A DNA stretch of 42,057 bases from an uncultured Oscillibacter sp. (GCA_950097265.1 CATNDJ010000015.1:1-42057); one strand, 5' to 3'; numbered from the stretch's first letter, positions 31,300-40,462 are shown. Notes: generated by a model not told the origin, from the sequence alone. Numbers and translations are program-made.

Positions 31300-31908
31300 T
31301 CAAATGAAGCAGCAGTATCCCCCATTGCACAGCGTATAGGCGCAGCACAGGGTCAGGCAGGGATTCCCGGCGCACAGGGTTCCGAAGGGCTCTCCCCCGG
31401 GCCGGTAGGGCGAGCCGTTCTGCATCAGGTTCAGCGCCCTCCGGTACTCCGGATTGCCCGGCTCCATCTGGCAGGCGGTCTCATAATACCGCATGGCCTC
31501 GTCCATCCAGCCCCGGCGGTAGCACACCGCGCCCTTGAGGAAGTTCCACTCGGCGTTGTGGTCCTGGATATTGTTCAAAAGCGCCTCCGCCCGGGCCACG
31601 TCCCCCATCTGGATGGCGGCCCGGACCTGCTGGAGGACGGAGGAGGACCCGCTGGAACCATAGGATTGCTGCCAGCCCCCGGCATAGGAGGAGCTGGAGC
31701 CCCCGGCCCTGTTCCCGCCGCTTCTCCGACGGTTGATCTCCTCGTAGGCGGCGTTGATCTCCTTCATTTTTTCTTGGGCCAGGTCGGCCAGGGGGTTGTC
31801 GTGGTAGTTGTCCGGGTGGTATTTCCTCGCCAGCTCCCGGTAAGCCCGCTTGACCTCCTCGTCGCTGGCGCTCTCCGAAATACCGAGTACCTGATAGGGA
31901 TCGTTCAT
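31300..31908 (-). CDS. J-domain protein with TPR-like repeat and Cys-rich tail
   Basis: 202 aa. The N-terminal J domain (1-65) has [20 protein letters not shown] and H31-P32-D33 in ARKYHPDNY, so it should stimulate an Hsp70 (DnaK). A Gly/Ser-rich linker (about 66-88) is followed by a TPR-like helical pair ([40 protein letters not shown]) and a short tail with seven Cys ([18 protein letters not shown]). It is not DnaJ: no G/F zinc-finger or client-binding domains. It overlaps the DUF5685-type gene by four bases (ATGA) and is followed by two J-less paralogues. It probably brings DnaK to a specific Cys-rich or metal-containing client; that is inference. Confidence 0.85.
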   Translation of the reverse strand: MNDPYQVLGISESASDEEVKRAYRELARKYHPDNYHDNPLADLAQEKMKEINAAYEEINRRRSGGNRAGGSSSSYAGGWQQSYGSSGSSSVLQQVRAAIQMGDVARAEALLNNIQDHNAEWNFLKGAVCYRRGWMDEAMRYYETACQMEPGNPEYRRALNLMQNGSPYRPGGEPFGTLCAGNPCLTLCCAYTLCNGGYCCFI

Positions 31909-32795
31909 GTGTTTCTCTCCTGTGCTTCTCTCTTCTTACCTCCGCCTCCGCGGAAGGTCCCGTCCAGCACAGCCTTCCCAACGCGGAAAAGGCCGGCGTA
32001 AAGGGTGGTCTCCAAAACCGGCGTCCAAACGCCGAAGTCCCACAGCTCAAAAGCGGCGGCCATCATGTGGATGGAGTGGTCCAGGGTGGCGGCGAAGCTC
32101 ACCCGGGTTTCCTCTGTCCAAACACCGCCGGACAAGCCGTAGCGCAGGGCAACCGGATTGTAATTCCCGGAGGCGGCGTCTTTTTTCAGGTCGTCCGCCG
32201 CGTCCACCAGGTAGACCCAGCGGCCCAGGTGGTAAAGAATCTGCTCCAGCACCCGACGCTGCACCGGCTCGTCCACCGCCTGGGCGGCCCCCTGCAGCAG
32301 CACGGCGAAGGTGTCCGCCGCCCGGTCCATGGACGGGCAGTTCTCCCGCTCCAGCTCCGCCAAAAGACGGAGCTGGCGGCGGGTGGACTCGTCAAAATCA
32401 GGCCGGGCCCGGGCGGCCTTCCGGTAGGCCCGCTCCAAGACGGCGGAGGCTCCCCGGTACTTCAGGCCGTGGAGCGTATCGTGGTCCTCCACGCCGTCCC
32501 GGGCCTGCCAATAGGCTAAAATCACGCTCTCGTCCGCCGCCAGGGCCAGGGCCGGGGTGGTCTCCAGCCGCTCCCGCCCGTGGACGGGGTGGGCGGCGCA
32601 GCGCCCGTGGTGGACAGGCCCCTCCTCCCTCTCCGAGAGGAGGATGGCCAGGAAGGTAAAATCGTAGTTCAGGATGAACCGCGCCGCCGTCCCGTAGCGC
32701 TCCCCCAGGACGTGGCAGAGGCCGCAGTAGGCCCGGCCGAAGCGCTTCAGCTCCTCCTCCGGCAAATCCTGAGGCGGCCTGACGTAGCCGAACAT
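31905..32795 (-). CDS. DUF5685-family protein
   Basis: 296 aa. The N-terminus MFGYVRPP, then [14 protein letters not shown] (C24, C27, H28) and [11 protein letters not shown] are the hallmark of the DUF5685 family, which has no known function. The rest is predicted all-helical, with [20 protein letters not shown] in the last third; its acidic cluster and GNYNP recall helical metal- or prenyl-binding enzymes, but that likeness is not proof. It overlaps the J-domain gene downstream and the RseC-like gene upstream (TGATG), so the three are one translationally coupled set. A CxxC pair near the start invites a metal role. Confidence 0.78.
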   Translation of the reverse strand: MFGYVRPPQDLPEEELKRFGRAYCGLCHVLGERYGTAARFILNYDFTFLAILLSEREEGPVHHGRCAAHPVHGRERLETTPALALAADESVILAYWQARDGVEDHDTLHGLKYRGASAVLERAYRKAARARPDFDESTRRQLRLLAELERENCPSMDRAADTFAVLLQGAAQAVDEPVQRRVLEQILYHLGRWVYLVDAADDLKKDAASGNYNPVALRYGLSGGVWTEETRVSFAATLDHSIHMMAAAFELWDFGVWTPVLETTLYAGLFRVGKAVLDGTFRGGGGKKREAQERNT

Positions 32796-33205
32796 CAGAA
32801 CAGCCGGACGATGGTGAAGGACAGCCCGCCCCTGGCCCGGAGGCGCCGGTCATAGCCGATGGCCCCCAGGATACCCAGGACGAAGCCCGCGGCGGCGGCG
32901 GTGTACTGAACCGCCACGCTGGCGGTCACCGCCATGGCCAGGAAGTAGCCCAGGAAAAACAGGGCCACGGGAATCAAATAAACCAGGGCCACAATGCGGA
33001 GCATTTTTTTTGTGCTGCTCTCCACTACGACCTTCTGCCCCGGAGCGGCCCCGATGGGGTTCCGCGCCCGGGCGTGGACCGCCGCGCCAGTGACGCCGCA
33101 GCCCGCGCACTCCTCGCAGTCGTGTCCGCAGGCGGACTTCCGGGGAACCGAGATCTCGGCGTGCCCGGCGTCCAGGATTCTCTCAACCGTTGCGATCTGT
33201 GTCAT
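32795..33205 (-). CDS. RseC/MucC-family membrane protein (SoxR-reducing type)
   Basis: 136 aa from the ATG at 33205 with GGGAGG upstream. The N-terminal soluble part contains C26, C30, C33 and C36 (SACGHDCEECAGCG). Two membrane spans follow (IVALVYLIPVALFFLGYFLA and AAAAGFVLGILGAIGYD). The family contributes to reduction of the SoxR Fe-S cluster and links to Rnf electron transfer in proteobacteria; its role in Clostridia is less clear. It overlaps the end of cdaR by 23 bases and the next gene by four, so it bridges the c-di-AMP genes and the Cys-rich block. Confidence 0.85.
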   Translation of the reverse strand: MTQIATVERILDAGHAEISVPRKSACGHDCEECAGCGVTGAAVHARARNPIGAAPGQKVVVESSTKKMLRIVALVYLIPVALFFLGYFLAMAVTASVAVQYTAAAAGFVLGILGAIGYDRRLRARGGLSFTIVRLF

Positions 33206-34577
33206 GGCTTCCTCCCTCCGTTTCGTCTCCAACGGGGGCGCTGGCCTCCACGTCCTCCGGTTTTGCCTCATCCTCCGGCGGCGGCTCCTCGCCGCCCTCC
33301 CGGATGGTGACCTGAATCTGATACAGTCCGCTGATGCCCACGTCGCCCTTGTTCACCGTCACTTCCGCGGGAATGGTATAGGTGCCGGAGGCGGCGGAAT
33401 AATCGTCCAGGTCCACCGTTACGGCAATGTCCTCTCCCGTGAGGGCGGCAACGTCCGCCTCGGTGCCAAAGACCTTCACCGCCAGGCTGTCCGTCAGCAG
33501 CTCCACGCGTTTGCCCTCCGGCAGGTTCAGCCAGGAGATATTTTCCGTAGAAATCGTAGCGCTGGTCATGTCCTTGAACCGGATGCGCAGGGCGGCCCGG
33601 GTGACGCCGCTGACATTTGTGCAGCCGTCCGGCAGGATGATGGGGTAGTTGGTGGTGGTGTAGTTCTCCGAGGCCGTGGTCCCCAGCTCCAGCAGGTTGT
33701 AGGCGGGACTCAGCTTCAGGGTCTCCACGTCCTTAAGCCTGGTGGCGTCCCCGGTGACGGCGATGGTCTGGGGTTCAATGACATACTCCGTGTTCCGGGC
33801 GCGGCAGCCAGGGGCGTCGATGAAGTCCACCGCCAGGTGCAGCTCCTTGGTGACGAACACTGGCAGCGTGGCCCGGACGGTCTCCGCCGAGGAGTAGATG
33901 CCGGACTTGTCCAAAATCCGGCCGTTTTCGTCATAATACTGGAGCTCCAGGTCCCGGGATACCGTCTCTACCGCGTTGGCGCCGATGTCCAGGGTGACCT
34001 TGGCGTAGCTGATGGGGTTGATGTCCTCCTGAAGGCCCCGGACCTCCACCTCCGTGTGGGAGAGCTCCACCTGCCCGGCGGAATAGGTGTCCGCCACGCC
34101 GCCCACCAGCTCGCAGCTGACGTCGATGGTCCGGCTGTAGAGCTCACTGATGTTTACCGTCGCCATGCCAAAGCTGGCGTTTTCCCGCTGGATGGCGTTG
34201 TTGCCAAATCTGGAATCCGTAAAGCTAACGACGTAGTTGACCCGCTGCACTCCGGCGCTGGTCACATCATAAAGGCTGGCGGTCACCCGGATATGCGAAC
34301 GGTCCAGGCTGGAAATCAGCCAGCGGGTGCCCTTCAGCTCCAAATCAATGGTGCGGTCCGTGTCCTCGTCTACCAGCATCAGCCCCCGGTCCGTCAGGGT
34401 GCTCTCATATAAATACTCAATGGGGATCTCCAGGAACTCCCGGGTTTGGGTCTGCGGCGTGCCGTTGGGGCCGCTGGTTAAATCGGCGTAGAGCCAAATA
34501 CCGGCGGCTACCAAAATGGACAGCAGCACATAGACGACCCTCCGGCGTCCGATCTTCTCGTTTTCCACCTTACGCAC
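33183..34577 (-). CDS. cdaR: CdaR, YbbR-domain regulator of the diadenylate cyclase
   Basis: 464 aa. One N-terminal membrane span (VVYVLLSILVAAGIWLYADL) is followed by several YbbR-type beta domains outside, each about 85-90 residues, with repeated segments such as VRGLQEDINPI, VTGDATRLKDVETL and VKVFGTEADVAAL. The end is a Glu/Pro-rich disordered tail. CdaR binds CdaA at the membrane and modulates c-di-AMP synthesis. It overlaps cdaA by eight bases. The glmM gene that usually follows in Bacillus is not present. Confidence 0.92.
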   Translation of the reverse strand: MRKVENEKIGRRRVVYVLLSILVAAGIWLYADLTSGPNGTPQTQTREFLEIPIEYLYESTLTDRGLMLVDEDTDRTIDLELKGTRWLISSLDRSHIRVTASLYDVTSAGVQRVNYVVSFTDSRFGNNAIQRENASFGMATVNISELYSRTIDVSCELVGGVADTYSAGQVELSHTEVEVRGLQEDINPISYAKVTLDIGANAVETVSRDLELQYYDENGRILDKSGIYSSAETVRATLPVFVTKELHLAVDFIDAPGCRARNTEYVIEPQTIAVTGDATRLKDVETLKLSPAYNLLELGTTASENYTTTNYPIILPDGCTNVSGVTRAALRIRFKDMTSATISTENISWLNLPEGKRVELLTDSLAVKVFGTEADVAALTGEDIAVTVDLDDYSAASGTYTIPAEVTVNKGDVGISGLYQIQVTIREGGEEPPPEDEAKPEDVEASAPVGDETEGGSHDTDRNG

Positions 34578-35442
34578 CTCCGTCCTTCCTGGAGCGCAGC
34601 AGGCCCGTCAGGCTGAATTTCTGCTTTTCCGTCCCGGCCTCCTCCTGCGGAAGCAGCTCGTTCCGCAGGAGGTTATCCAGGGTCTCCGGCTTCAAATGCC
34701 GTTTCAGCATTCCGCCGGTGGCCACCGAGATAGAGCCGGTCTCCTCCGATACGATGACCACCACCGCGTCGGAGTTTTCGCTCATGCCGATGCCCGCCCG
34801 GTGCCGCATGCCTAAATCCCGGGACAGATTCACGTTCTTGCTCAGGGGGAGCATGCACCCCGCCCCCAGCACCCGACCGTGGCGGACGATGACCGCCCCG
34901 TCGTGCATGGGCGCCTTGACAAAAAAGATATTTTTCAAAAGCTCGCTGGACACCGCTGCATCCAGCACTGTGCCGCTGCGGACCATGTCGTCCAAAAGAA
35001 TCTCCCGCTCGAACACAATCAGCGCGCCGGTACGGGACTGGGACATCTCCGAACAGGCCAGGACGGTCTGCTCGATGGTCTGCTCCAGAACGCTGGCGTT
35101 CTCCGTCCGAGTGAAGAGGGCCAGGATGCGGCGACTTCCCATCTCCTCCAAAATCCGGCGGATCTCCGGCTGGAACAGGATGATGAGCGCCAGCACCCCC
35201 ACCTCCACCATTCGGCTCAGCAGATAGTAGATGCCGTTCAGCCCAAACAGGTAGCTTAAAAGCAGAGCCGCCAGGAAAACAAACAGCCCCTTCAAAAGGC
35301 TGGCGGCTTTCGTAGTCTGCACCAGGGTCAGTACTTTATAGAGCGCGAACGCCATGATGGCAATATCCAAAACATCCGAAACCTCAATGGTCAGCAGATA
35401 CCGGCCGATGGTGGCAAACAGCTCCGTCAGCGTCACATTCAT
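34570..35442 (-). CDS. cdaA: Diadenylate cyclase CdaA
   Basis: 290 aa. Three N-terminal membrane spans (for example ALYKVLTLV and GLFVFLAALLLSYLFGL) are followed by a DAC domain with DGA at 181-183 (MHDGAVIVRHG) and R213-H214-R215 (GMRHRAGIGMSE). It condenses two ATP into c-di-AMP, the second messenger that controls potassium and osmotic balance and cell-wall integrity. A strong sigma-A promoter lies 85 bases upstream, so cdaA heads a transcript that runs through cdaR into the Cys-rich block. Confidence 0.96.
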   Translation of the reverse strand: MNVTLTELFATIGRYLLTIEVSDVLDIAIMAFALYKVLTLVQTTKAASLLKGLFVFLAALLLSYLFGLNGIYYLLSRMVEVGVLALIILFQPEIRRILEEMGSRRILALFTRTENASVLEQTIEQTVLACSEMSQSRTGALIVFEREILLDDMVRSGTVLDAAVSSELLKNIFFVKAPMHDGAVIVRHGRVLGAGCMLPLSKNVNLSRDLGMRHRAGIGMSENSDAVVVIVSEETGSISVATGGMLKRHLKPETLDNLLRNELLPQEEAGTEKQKFSLTGLLRSRKDGGA

Positions 35443-35525
35443 TTTACGTCGTCATCCCTTTCCTCTGGGCCGCCGGGAGAGCGGCTGTTTCCGCTGAGAG
35501 AAACGTCAGGTCATGAATACTATAG

Positions 35526-35554
35526 ATTATATAGAACCCGGCGGTAAAAAGCAA
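35526..35554 (-). promoter_or_regulatory. Sigma-A promoter for cdaA-cdaR and downstream genes
   Basis: On the minus strand TTGCTT (35549-35554), 17 bases, TATAAT (35526-35531). The leader of about 75-80 bases shows no known riboswitch; a small GTTTC/GAAAC inverted repeat is present. Confidence 0.72.
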
Positions 35555-35594
35555 GGTAAACCACGGGAAAATTACCGGAAAATTCACGGTCTGT

Positions 35595-36728
35595 TCAGAA
35601 AACCCGTTCCACCACTCCCTGGACCGCCCGGATCAGCCGGGCCGTCTCCTCCGGCGTGTTGAAATCGGAAAAGCTGACGCGGATAGTGCCGGTGTCCAGG
35701 GTTCCCGCCGTGCGGTGGGCGTAAGGGGCGCAGTGGATGCCCGCCCGGACGGCGAATCCCCGCTCCGCCAGGGCGGTGCCGAAGGTCTCCGCATCCACGC
35801 CCTCCGCCGTCAGGGACAGTACGCCCGTCTGGTGCCGGAGGCCCGGGGATGCGAACAGCCTCAGGCCCGGCAGGGACTCCAGCCCCTGGACCGTCATTTG
35901 AACCAAGTGCTTTTCGTGGGCCAGAATTTTCTCCATTCCGCCCCGGCGGACATAGCGGATCCCGGCCAGCAGCCCCGCGATTCCCGGCATGTTCAGGGTG
36001 CCCGCCTCCAGCCGGTCCGGCAGGAAATCCGGCATCCGCTGCTGGATCGACAGGCTGCCGGTGCCTCCCTCCAGGAGAGGCCGGGTAAGCACGTCCTCCC
36101 GGCAGAGCAGCACACCGGTGCCCTGGGGACCGTACAGGCCCTTGTGCCCCGGCATGGCGGCGAAGGCCGCGCCCAGGGCCTCCATGTCCAGGGGCAGGAC
36201 CCCGGCGGACTGAGAGGCGTCGATGATGAAGGGCACGCCCCGGTTCCGGCAGATGGCGGCGATCTCCTCCACCGGCTGGATAAAGCCGAAGACGTTGGAG
36301 ACGTGGCTGCAAACCACGGCGTCGGTGCCGGGAACGATGAGGCGGTCAAACGCCCTGGTCACCGCTTCCGGCTCGAACAGCGGTGCAGCGGCAACAGAGA
36401 CGTTCGCTCCCAGGGCCTCCAGAGGCCGGGTGACGGCGTTGTGCTCATAGCCGGAGACCACCGCCCTCCCTCCCGGCGGGACCAGGCTCTTAATGGCAAT
36501 GTTCAGGGCATGGGTGGCGTTGAGGGTGAAGACCACCTGTTCCGGATTTCTCAGGCCGAAGAGCTCCGCCAGCTCCGAGCGGCACTGAAAGGCCGTATCG
36601 GCGGCCCGGGCGGCGGCGGGATATCCCCCCCGCCCCGGCGAGCTCATGGAGGCCAGGGCCTCCCACATGGCGGCGGCGACGGAAGCGGGCTTTTGGAAGC
36701 TGGTGGCGGCGCTGTCGAAATAGATCAT
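35595..36728 (-). CDS. Class V aminotransferase, cysteine desulfurase-like
   Basis: 377 aa PLP enzyme of the NifS/SufS group. Visible parts: YFDSAATSFQKP; the cofactor region with EHNAVTRPLEAL; FIIDASQSAGVLPLD; the Schiff-base Lys K196 in MPGHKGLYGPQG; and the likely sulfur-carrying C333 in RAGIHCAPYAHRT. A desulfurase moves sulfur (or selenium) from cysteine to a carrier. The DUF3343 protein encoded just before it, with a four-base overlap, is a family often proposed as a sulfur or selenium carrier, which fits. It is not next to iscU/suf genes, so a role outside general Fe-S assembly is possible. Confidence 0.87.
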   Translation of the reverse strand: MIYFDSAATSFQKPASVAAAMWEALASMSSPGRGGYPAAARAADTAFQCRSELAELFGLRNPEQVVFTLNATHALNIAIKSLVPPGGRAVVSGYEHNAVTRPLEALGANVSVAAAPLFEPEAVTRAFDRLIVPGTDAVVCSHVSNVFGFIQPVEEIAAICRNRGVPFIIDASQSAGVLPLDMEALGAAFAAMPGHKGLYGPQGTGVLLCREDVLTRPLLEGGTGSLSIQQRMPDFLPDRLEAGTLNMPGIAGLLAGIRYVRRGGMEKILAHEKHLVQMTVQGLESLPGLRLFASPGLRHQTGVLSLTAEGVDAETFGTALAERGFAVRAGIHCAPYAHRTAGTLDTGTIRVSFSDFNTPEETARLIRAVQGVVERVF

Positions 36729-36976
36729 GTCCCCACCTCCTGATATAAACCTTTTTGAAACAAAAATATTTGAACGGGGTCCAGGCCGTCCCTGTGGAGG
36801 GCGGTCAGGGCCTCCGGCAGATCGGAAATCGCTACGCGCACGGCGTAGGCGCAGCCCATATCCGTCAGCTCCCGAGGGGGCCGGAAGATATGGCAGCGGA
36901 CGCCCGCCCGTCCCAAGGACTTCTGCATCCGCTGGGCATAGGTAACGGAGCGGGCCAGGATGATATAGTGCTCCAC
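36725..36976 (-). CDS. DUF3343 protein, putative Se/S carrier
   Basis: 83 aa from a GTG at 36976; AAAGGAGG lies seven bases upstream, whereas the ATG eight codons earlier has no site. The family motif is clear: YIILARSVTYAQRMQKSL, CHIFRPPRELTDMGCAYAVRV with C28 and C42. C42 in GCAYAVRV is the usual conserved Cys. Members sit beside cysteine desulfurases or selenium genes and are thought to carry persulfide or selenium, though this has not been shown here. ATGA overlap with the desulfurase supports a functional pair. Confidence 0.82.
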   Translation of the reverse strand: MEHYIILARSVTYAQRMQKSLGRAGVRCHIFRPPRELTDMGCAYAVRVAISDLPEALTALHRDGLDPVQIFLFQKGLYQEVGT

Positions 36977-37038
36977 AAACACTCCTCCTTTCTCTCCCAT
37001 ATTATGGAGACGGAGGAGAAAGGTGCCTGAGGCGCGCG

Positions 37039-37064
37039 AAAACGCCCCGCTGGAAGGCAGGGCG
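37039..37064 (-). terminator. Probable terminator of ispD-ispF
   Basis: On the minus strand CGCCCTGC, six bases, GCGGGGCG (one G-U pair) then TTTT, about 27 bases after the ispF stop. Confidence 0.5.
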
Positions 37065-37090
37065 CCGTGTACTGTTGGGAGTATATGCGT

Positions 37091-37579
37091 TTAAGGGTAA
37101 AGGCGTTCCACCAGCGCCACGGCGTGGGCCGCCATGCCGGAGCCGTCCCCGGTGAAACCCAGGCCTTCCTCGGTGGTGGCCTTGACGTTGACCTGTTCCG
37201 CCTCAAGACCCAGGGCGGCGGCGATGTTCTCCGCCATTTGGGCCTTGTAGGGGGCGACCTTCGGCGCCTGGGCCAGCAGGGCCGCGTCAACGTTCACCAC
37301 GGCGAAGCCGCGCTCCTTCAGGAGGCGGCCCACCTCTTCCAGCAGCTTCAGGCTGGAAATCCCTCTGTAGGCCGGGTCCGAATCCGGGAACAGCTTCCCG
37401 ATGTCTCCCAGCCGGGCGGCGCCCGCCAGGGCGTCCATAACGGCGTGGACCAGCACGTCAGCGTCGGAGTGACCCAGAAGGCCCTTTTCCCAGGGAATCT
37501 CCACGCCGCCTAAAATCAGCTTCCGGCCCTCCGCCAAACGGTGTACGTCATAGCCGTGACCCACCCGCAGATTCGTCAT
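37091..37579 (-). CDS. ispF: 2-C-methyl-D-erythritol 2,4-cyclodiphosphate synthase
   Basis: 162 aa. It closes the cyclic diphosphate of the MEP isoprenoid pathway. Metal ligands are D11 and H13 in GYDVHRL and H45 in [16 protein letters not shown] and [15 protein letters not shown] are typical. The C-terminus [19 protein letters not shown] is family-conserved. It overlaps ispD by four bases. Confidence 0.97.
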   Translation of the reverse strand: MTNLRVGHGYDVHRLAEGRKLILGGVEIPWEKGLLGHSDADVLVHAVMDALAGAARLGDIGKLFPDSDPAYRGISSLKLLEEVGRLLKERGFAVVNVDAALLAQAPKVAPYKAQMAENIAAALGLEAEQVNVKATTEEGLGFTGDGSGMAAHAVALVERLYP

Positions 37580-38307
37580 CGTCCTTCCTCCCGGGCCCTC
37601 ACGATAGCCTCCGCCAGAATCAAATCCGCCGGCGTGGTAATCTTCAGGTTCTCCTCTTCCCCTTCCACCAGGAAGACCACTTTCCCCAAGCGCTCCACGG
37701 CGGAGGCGTCGTCGGTAACGGGGGCTCCCTGTTCCAGAGCGAACTGGAGGGCGGCCTTCAAGAGGCTGGCCTCAAAGACCTGGGGCGTCTGCACGGCCCG
37801 GAGCTGCGTCCGATCCAGGGTCTCCTCCACGCCGCCGTCCTCCCGGACGGCTTTCACCGTGTCCTTCACCGCCACGGCGGGCGCGGCGGCGGAGCAGCGG
37901 GCGGCGGCGGCCACAACGCGGTCAACCAGCTCCGGCGTCACTAGGGGGCGGGCGCCGTCCTGCACCGCCAGCAGTTCCATTTCCGGCGACGCTTCCAAAG
38001 CCGCCAGCAGCACGGAGTGCACCCGGCTCTCCCCGCCCCGGATCACCTTGGTGCATTTTGTCAGCCCATAGGTCCGGCAGAGCTGGGAAATCTCCAGAAT
38101 ATCCTCTTCCCGGGCGGCGACGACGATTTCATCCACGCTTCCGGCCACCTGAAGAGCCGCCAGGGTCCGCACCAGCACCGGCACGCCTTCCAGCGGCTCC
38201 AGCAGCTTGTTTGCGCCGCCCATCCGGGCGGAGCTGCCCGCCGCCGCCACCAAGGCGGCACAGCGGGGCCTGCGGGCCTCCCGCGCTTTTTTGAAAAACG
38301 GCAGCAT
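37576..38307 (-). CDS. ispD: 2-C-methyl-D-erythritol 4-phosphate cytidylyltransferase
   Basis: 243 aa. It couples MEP to CTP. Motifs: [19 protein letters not shown] (nucleotide site), [13 protein letters not shown], and [12 protein letters not shown]. The ATG at 38307 is chosen because AGGAGG is nine bases ahead; an ATG three codons earlier abuts the site. A short basic N-terminal extension (about 15 residues) precedes the catalytic core. It is part of an ispD-ispF operon, possibly transcribed with carD upstream (29-base gap). Confidence 0.95.
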   Translation of the reverse strand: MLPFFKKAREARRPRCAALVAAAGSSARMGGANKLLEPLEGVPVLVRTLAALQVAGSVDEIVVAAREEDILEISQLCRTYGLTKCTKVIRGGESRVHSVLLAALEASPEMELLAVQDGARPLVTPELVDRVVAAAARCSAAAPAVAVKDTVKAVREDGGVEETLDRTQLRAVQTPQVFEASLLKAALQFALEQGAPVTDDASAVERLGKVVFLVEGEEENLKITTPADLILAEAIVRAREEGR

Positions 38308-38336
38308 CGCAACCATCCTCCTTGCCCTGACGGGCC

Positions 38337-38834
38337 TTACTGCGGAACCGGCGTTTTCTGCATGACCGCATGATCCAGCCGCGCCTCTGCATCCTGATAG
38401 GCGCAGCCTTCCACCAGCGAAATCTCTGAGATAATAATCTGTTTCGCGTTGTGGAGCATTTTCCGCTCCCCCGTGGAGAGCCCGCGGCGGGAGTCCCGCC
38501 GCATCAGGCCCTTCACTACCCGGGCCACCTCGTTGAGGTCCCCGCTTTTCAGCCGGAGGAGATTTTCCTGATAACGCTTGTTCCAGTTTGCGCTGGACTC
38601 TACCTCCAGGGCGGGGATACCGGCGAAGAACGCTTCCGCCTCCGCCTCCGAAATGATGGACCGGATGCCGATGGCCTGGCAGTTGGCGGTGGGTATCTTC
38701 AGAACCAAACCGCCTACGGGCATTTTGAAGACATAGTATTCCTTCACCATGCCCGCTACCTTTTCCTGGACGACATCATCGATGATACCCGCACCGTGCA
38801 TAGGATGCACGATCAGGTCCCCGATTTGGAACAT
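38337..38834 (-). CDS. CarD/CdnL-family transcription regulator
   Basis: 165 aa. The N-terminal Tudor-like domain (MFQIGDLIVHPMHGAGII, then YYVFKMPVGGLVLKIPTAN) binds the RNA polymerase beta subunit; the helical C-terminal part has GLMRRDSRRGLSTGERKML. Family members stabilise open promoter complexes at rRNA and other promoters. The ATG at 38834 follows AAAGGGG; a GTG two codons earlier is possible. The 189 bases upstream, to the but gene, show no clear promoter or other feature. Confidence 0.9.
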   Translation of the reverse strand: MFQIGDLIVHPMHGAGIIDDVVQEKVAGMVKEYYVFKMPVGGLVLKIPTANCQAIGIRSIISEAEAEAFFAGIPALEVESSANWNKRYQENLLRLKSGDLNEVARVVKGLMRRDSRRGLSTGERKMLHNAKQIIISEISLVEGCAYQDAEARLDHAVMQKTPVPQ

Positions 38835-39023
38835 GGACACCCCTTTCTCTGTCGCGGCCTCCGCCGCTGTGTTGTCTGCCTCTTGATCCGCTTGATTCCA
38901 TGCTGGTTCGAGTTCCGTGCCGACTTTTCCGATTCCGTGCGAAAGACTGCCCTGGGTAGGGACTGCTGTTCAACAAAATGCAGGCAAACACCACACAGCA
39001 GAGGCCCCGCAGAGAGCGGCGGC

Positions 39024-40373
39024 TCAGCGTTTGTTGGAACGCCGCCAGATGCGCATTTTCTCCGCCTCGGCGATGAGCTCTTCCCGGAACTGGGGGTGGG
39101 CCAGGCCGATGAGCCCTTCCGCCCGTTCCCAGGTGGACTTGCCCTTGACGTTGAACTTGCCGTATTCCGTCACCAGCCAGTGGAGGTTCGTGCGGGTGGC
39201 GGTGACCACGGAGCCCTCCGCCAGCGTGGGGCGGATGCGGGATTTGAGCTGCCCGGTCTTTTTATCCATGAAGGAGGAGGAGCAGCAGATGAAGCTCTTT
39301 CCGCCCTTGGCCAGGTACGCGCCCATGACAAAGTCCAACTGTCCGCCCGCGCCGGAGATGTGGTTGATGCCGGAGGACTCGGAGGAAACCTGGCCATAAA
39401 GGTCGATGTCAACCGCTCCGTTGATGGAGGTAAATTTGTCAATCTGGGATACCCGGGCAATGTCGTTGACATAGCCCACCGGCGCGGCCATGCACTCGGG
39501 ATTGTTGTTCAGGAAATCGTAGAGCTTCTGGGTTCCGGCGGCAAAAGCGTAGGTCTGCCGTCCCCGGTCAAAGGGCTTGCAGGCGCCGGTAATGCGGCCC
39601 GCCAGGGACATGTCCACAAAGGCATCCACGTACATCTCGGTATGGACGCCCAGGTCCTTCAGGTCCGACTCGGCAATCATCTTTCCGATGGCGCTGGGCA
39701 TGGAGCCGATGCCCAGCTGGAGGCACGCGCCGTCCTCAATTTCCGGCATGACGAGATTCGCCACGGCCAAATCCACCTCGGAGGCCGGAGCGGATCCGCC
39801 GCCCAGGATTTCCATGGGGGGGTTCTCCCCTTCCACCACCATGGCCACATCGCTGATATGTACCCAGTTTTCGGTGCCGCCCAGGCAGACGGGCATATTT
39901 TTGTTGACCTCGACGATAATGGTTTTGGCGCACTCGCAGACCGCCTTCAGGTGGGAGCCGCCGGGGCCGAAGTTGAACCAGCCGTGCTCGTCCATGGGAG
40001 CCACCTGAAACATAGCCACATCCAGGGTTTTGATGCAGTTGCGGTACCAGCCGGGCAGCTCGGAATAGCGCAGGGGAATATAATAGGCAAATCCCTCTTT
40101 GATGGCCTTCCGCTCAATGCCGCTCATGTGCCAGGAGTTCCAGGCAAAGTGCCCGGCGGCGTCGGGCACGTCGAAGATGGCGGGACGGCGGGTCAGGATG
40201 CCGCCCCGGATGTTCACGTCCTTCAGCTCACCCATCCGGGCGGCCAGGGCCTTATCCAGCGCATTGGGAGAGCAGACCGTCCAGCCGTAGTCCAGCCAGT
40301 CGCCGGACTTGACAACCTTGACCGCTTCCTCGGCCGTGGTCAGCTTCTGACGGTATTCCTCCTGATAACTCAT
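39024..40373 (-). CDS. but: Butyryl-CoA:acetate CoA-transferase (likely)
   Basis: 449 aa. It moves CoA from butyryl-CoA to acetate in the last step of butyrate formation. The sequence is very close in motif content to the But enzymes of gut butyrate producers: the start [54 protein letters not shown], and the catalytic Glu E246 in [29 protein letters not shown] and the C-terminal MRIWRRSN also match. 4-hydroxybutyrate or related CoA-transferases are close homologues, so the acyl substrate is not certain. The start is ATG 40373, with GGAGG eight bases upstream. It has its own strong promoter. Confidence 0.88.
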   Translation of the reverse strand: MSYQEEYRQKLTTAEEAVKVVKSGDWLDYGWTVCSPNALDKALAARMGELKDVNIRGGILTRRPAIFDVPDAAGHFAWNSWHMSGIERKAIKEGFAYYIPLRYSELPGWYRNCIKTLDVAMFQVAPMDEHGWFNFGPGGSHLKAVCECAKTIIVEVNKNMPVCLGGTENWVHISDVAMVVEGENPPMEILGGGSAPASEVDLAVANLVMPEIEDGACLQLGIGSMPSAIGKMIAESDLKDLGVHTEMYVDAFVDMSLAGRITGACKPFDRGRQTYAFAAGTQKLYDFLNNNPECMAAPVGYVNDIARVSQIDKFTSINGAVDIDLYGQVSSESSGINHISGAGGQLDFVMGAYLAKGGKSFICCSSSFMDKKTGQLKSRIRPTLAEGSVVTATRTNLHWLVTEYGKFNVKGKSTWERAEGLIGLAHPQFREELIAEAEKMRIWRRSNKR

Positions 40374-40411
40374 AATCGGTTCCTCCATATCCTATGTTTT
40401 GTTTTCCGCCT

Positions 40412-40428
40412 CTTCGCAAGCTGCGAAG
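40412..40428. repeat. Inverted repeat in the but leader
   Basis: CTTCGCA, three bases, TGCGAAG: a perfect 7-base stem located about 35 bases downstream of the predicted transcript start and 39 bases before the but start codon. It may be an RNA hairpin or an operator half-site pair. Confidence 0.4.
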
Positions 40429-40462
40429 GGTAAACTTCCGCAGTATGACATCACTATAAATT

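Noticed and set aside
38451-40433. A 660-codon plus-strand open frame opposite carD and but
   Set aside because: It spans two well-supported minus-strand genes and the gap between them, lacks a ribosome site and has shadow-type composition.
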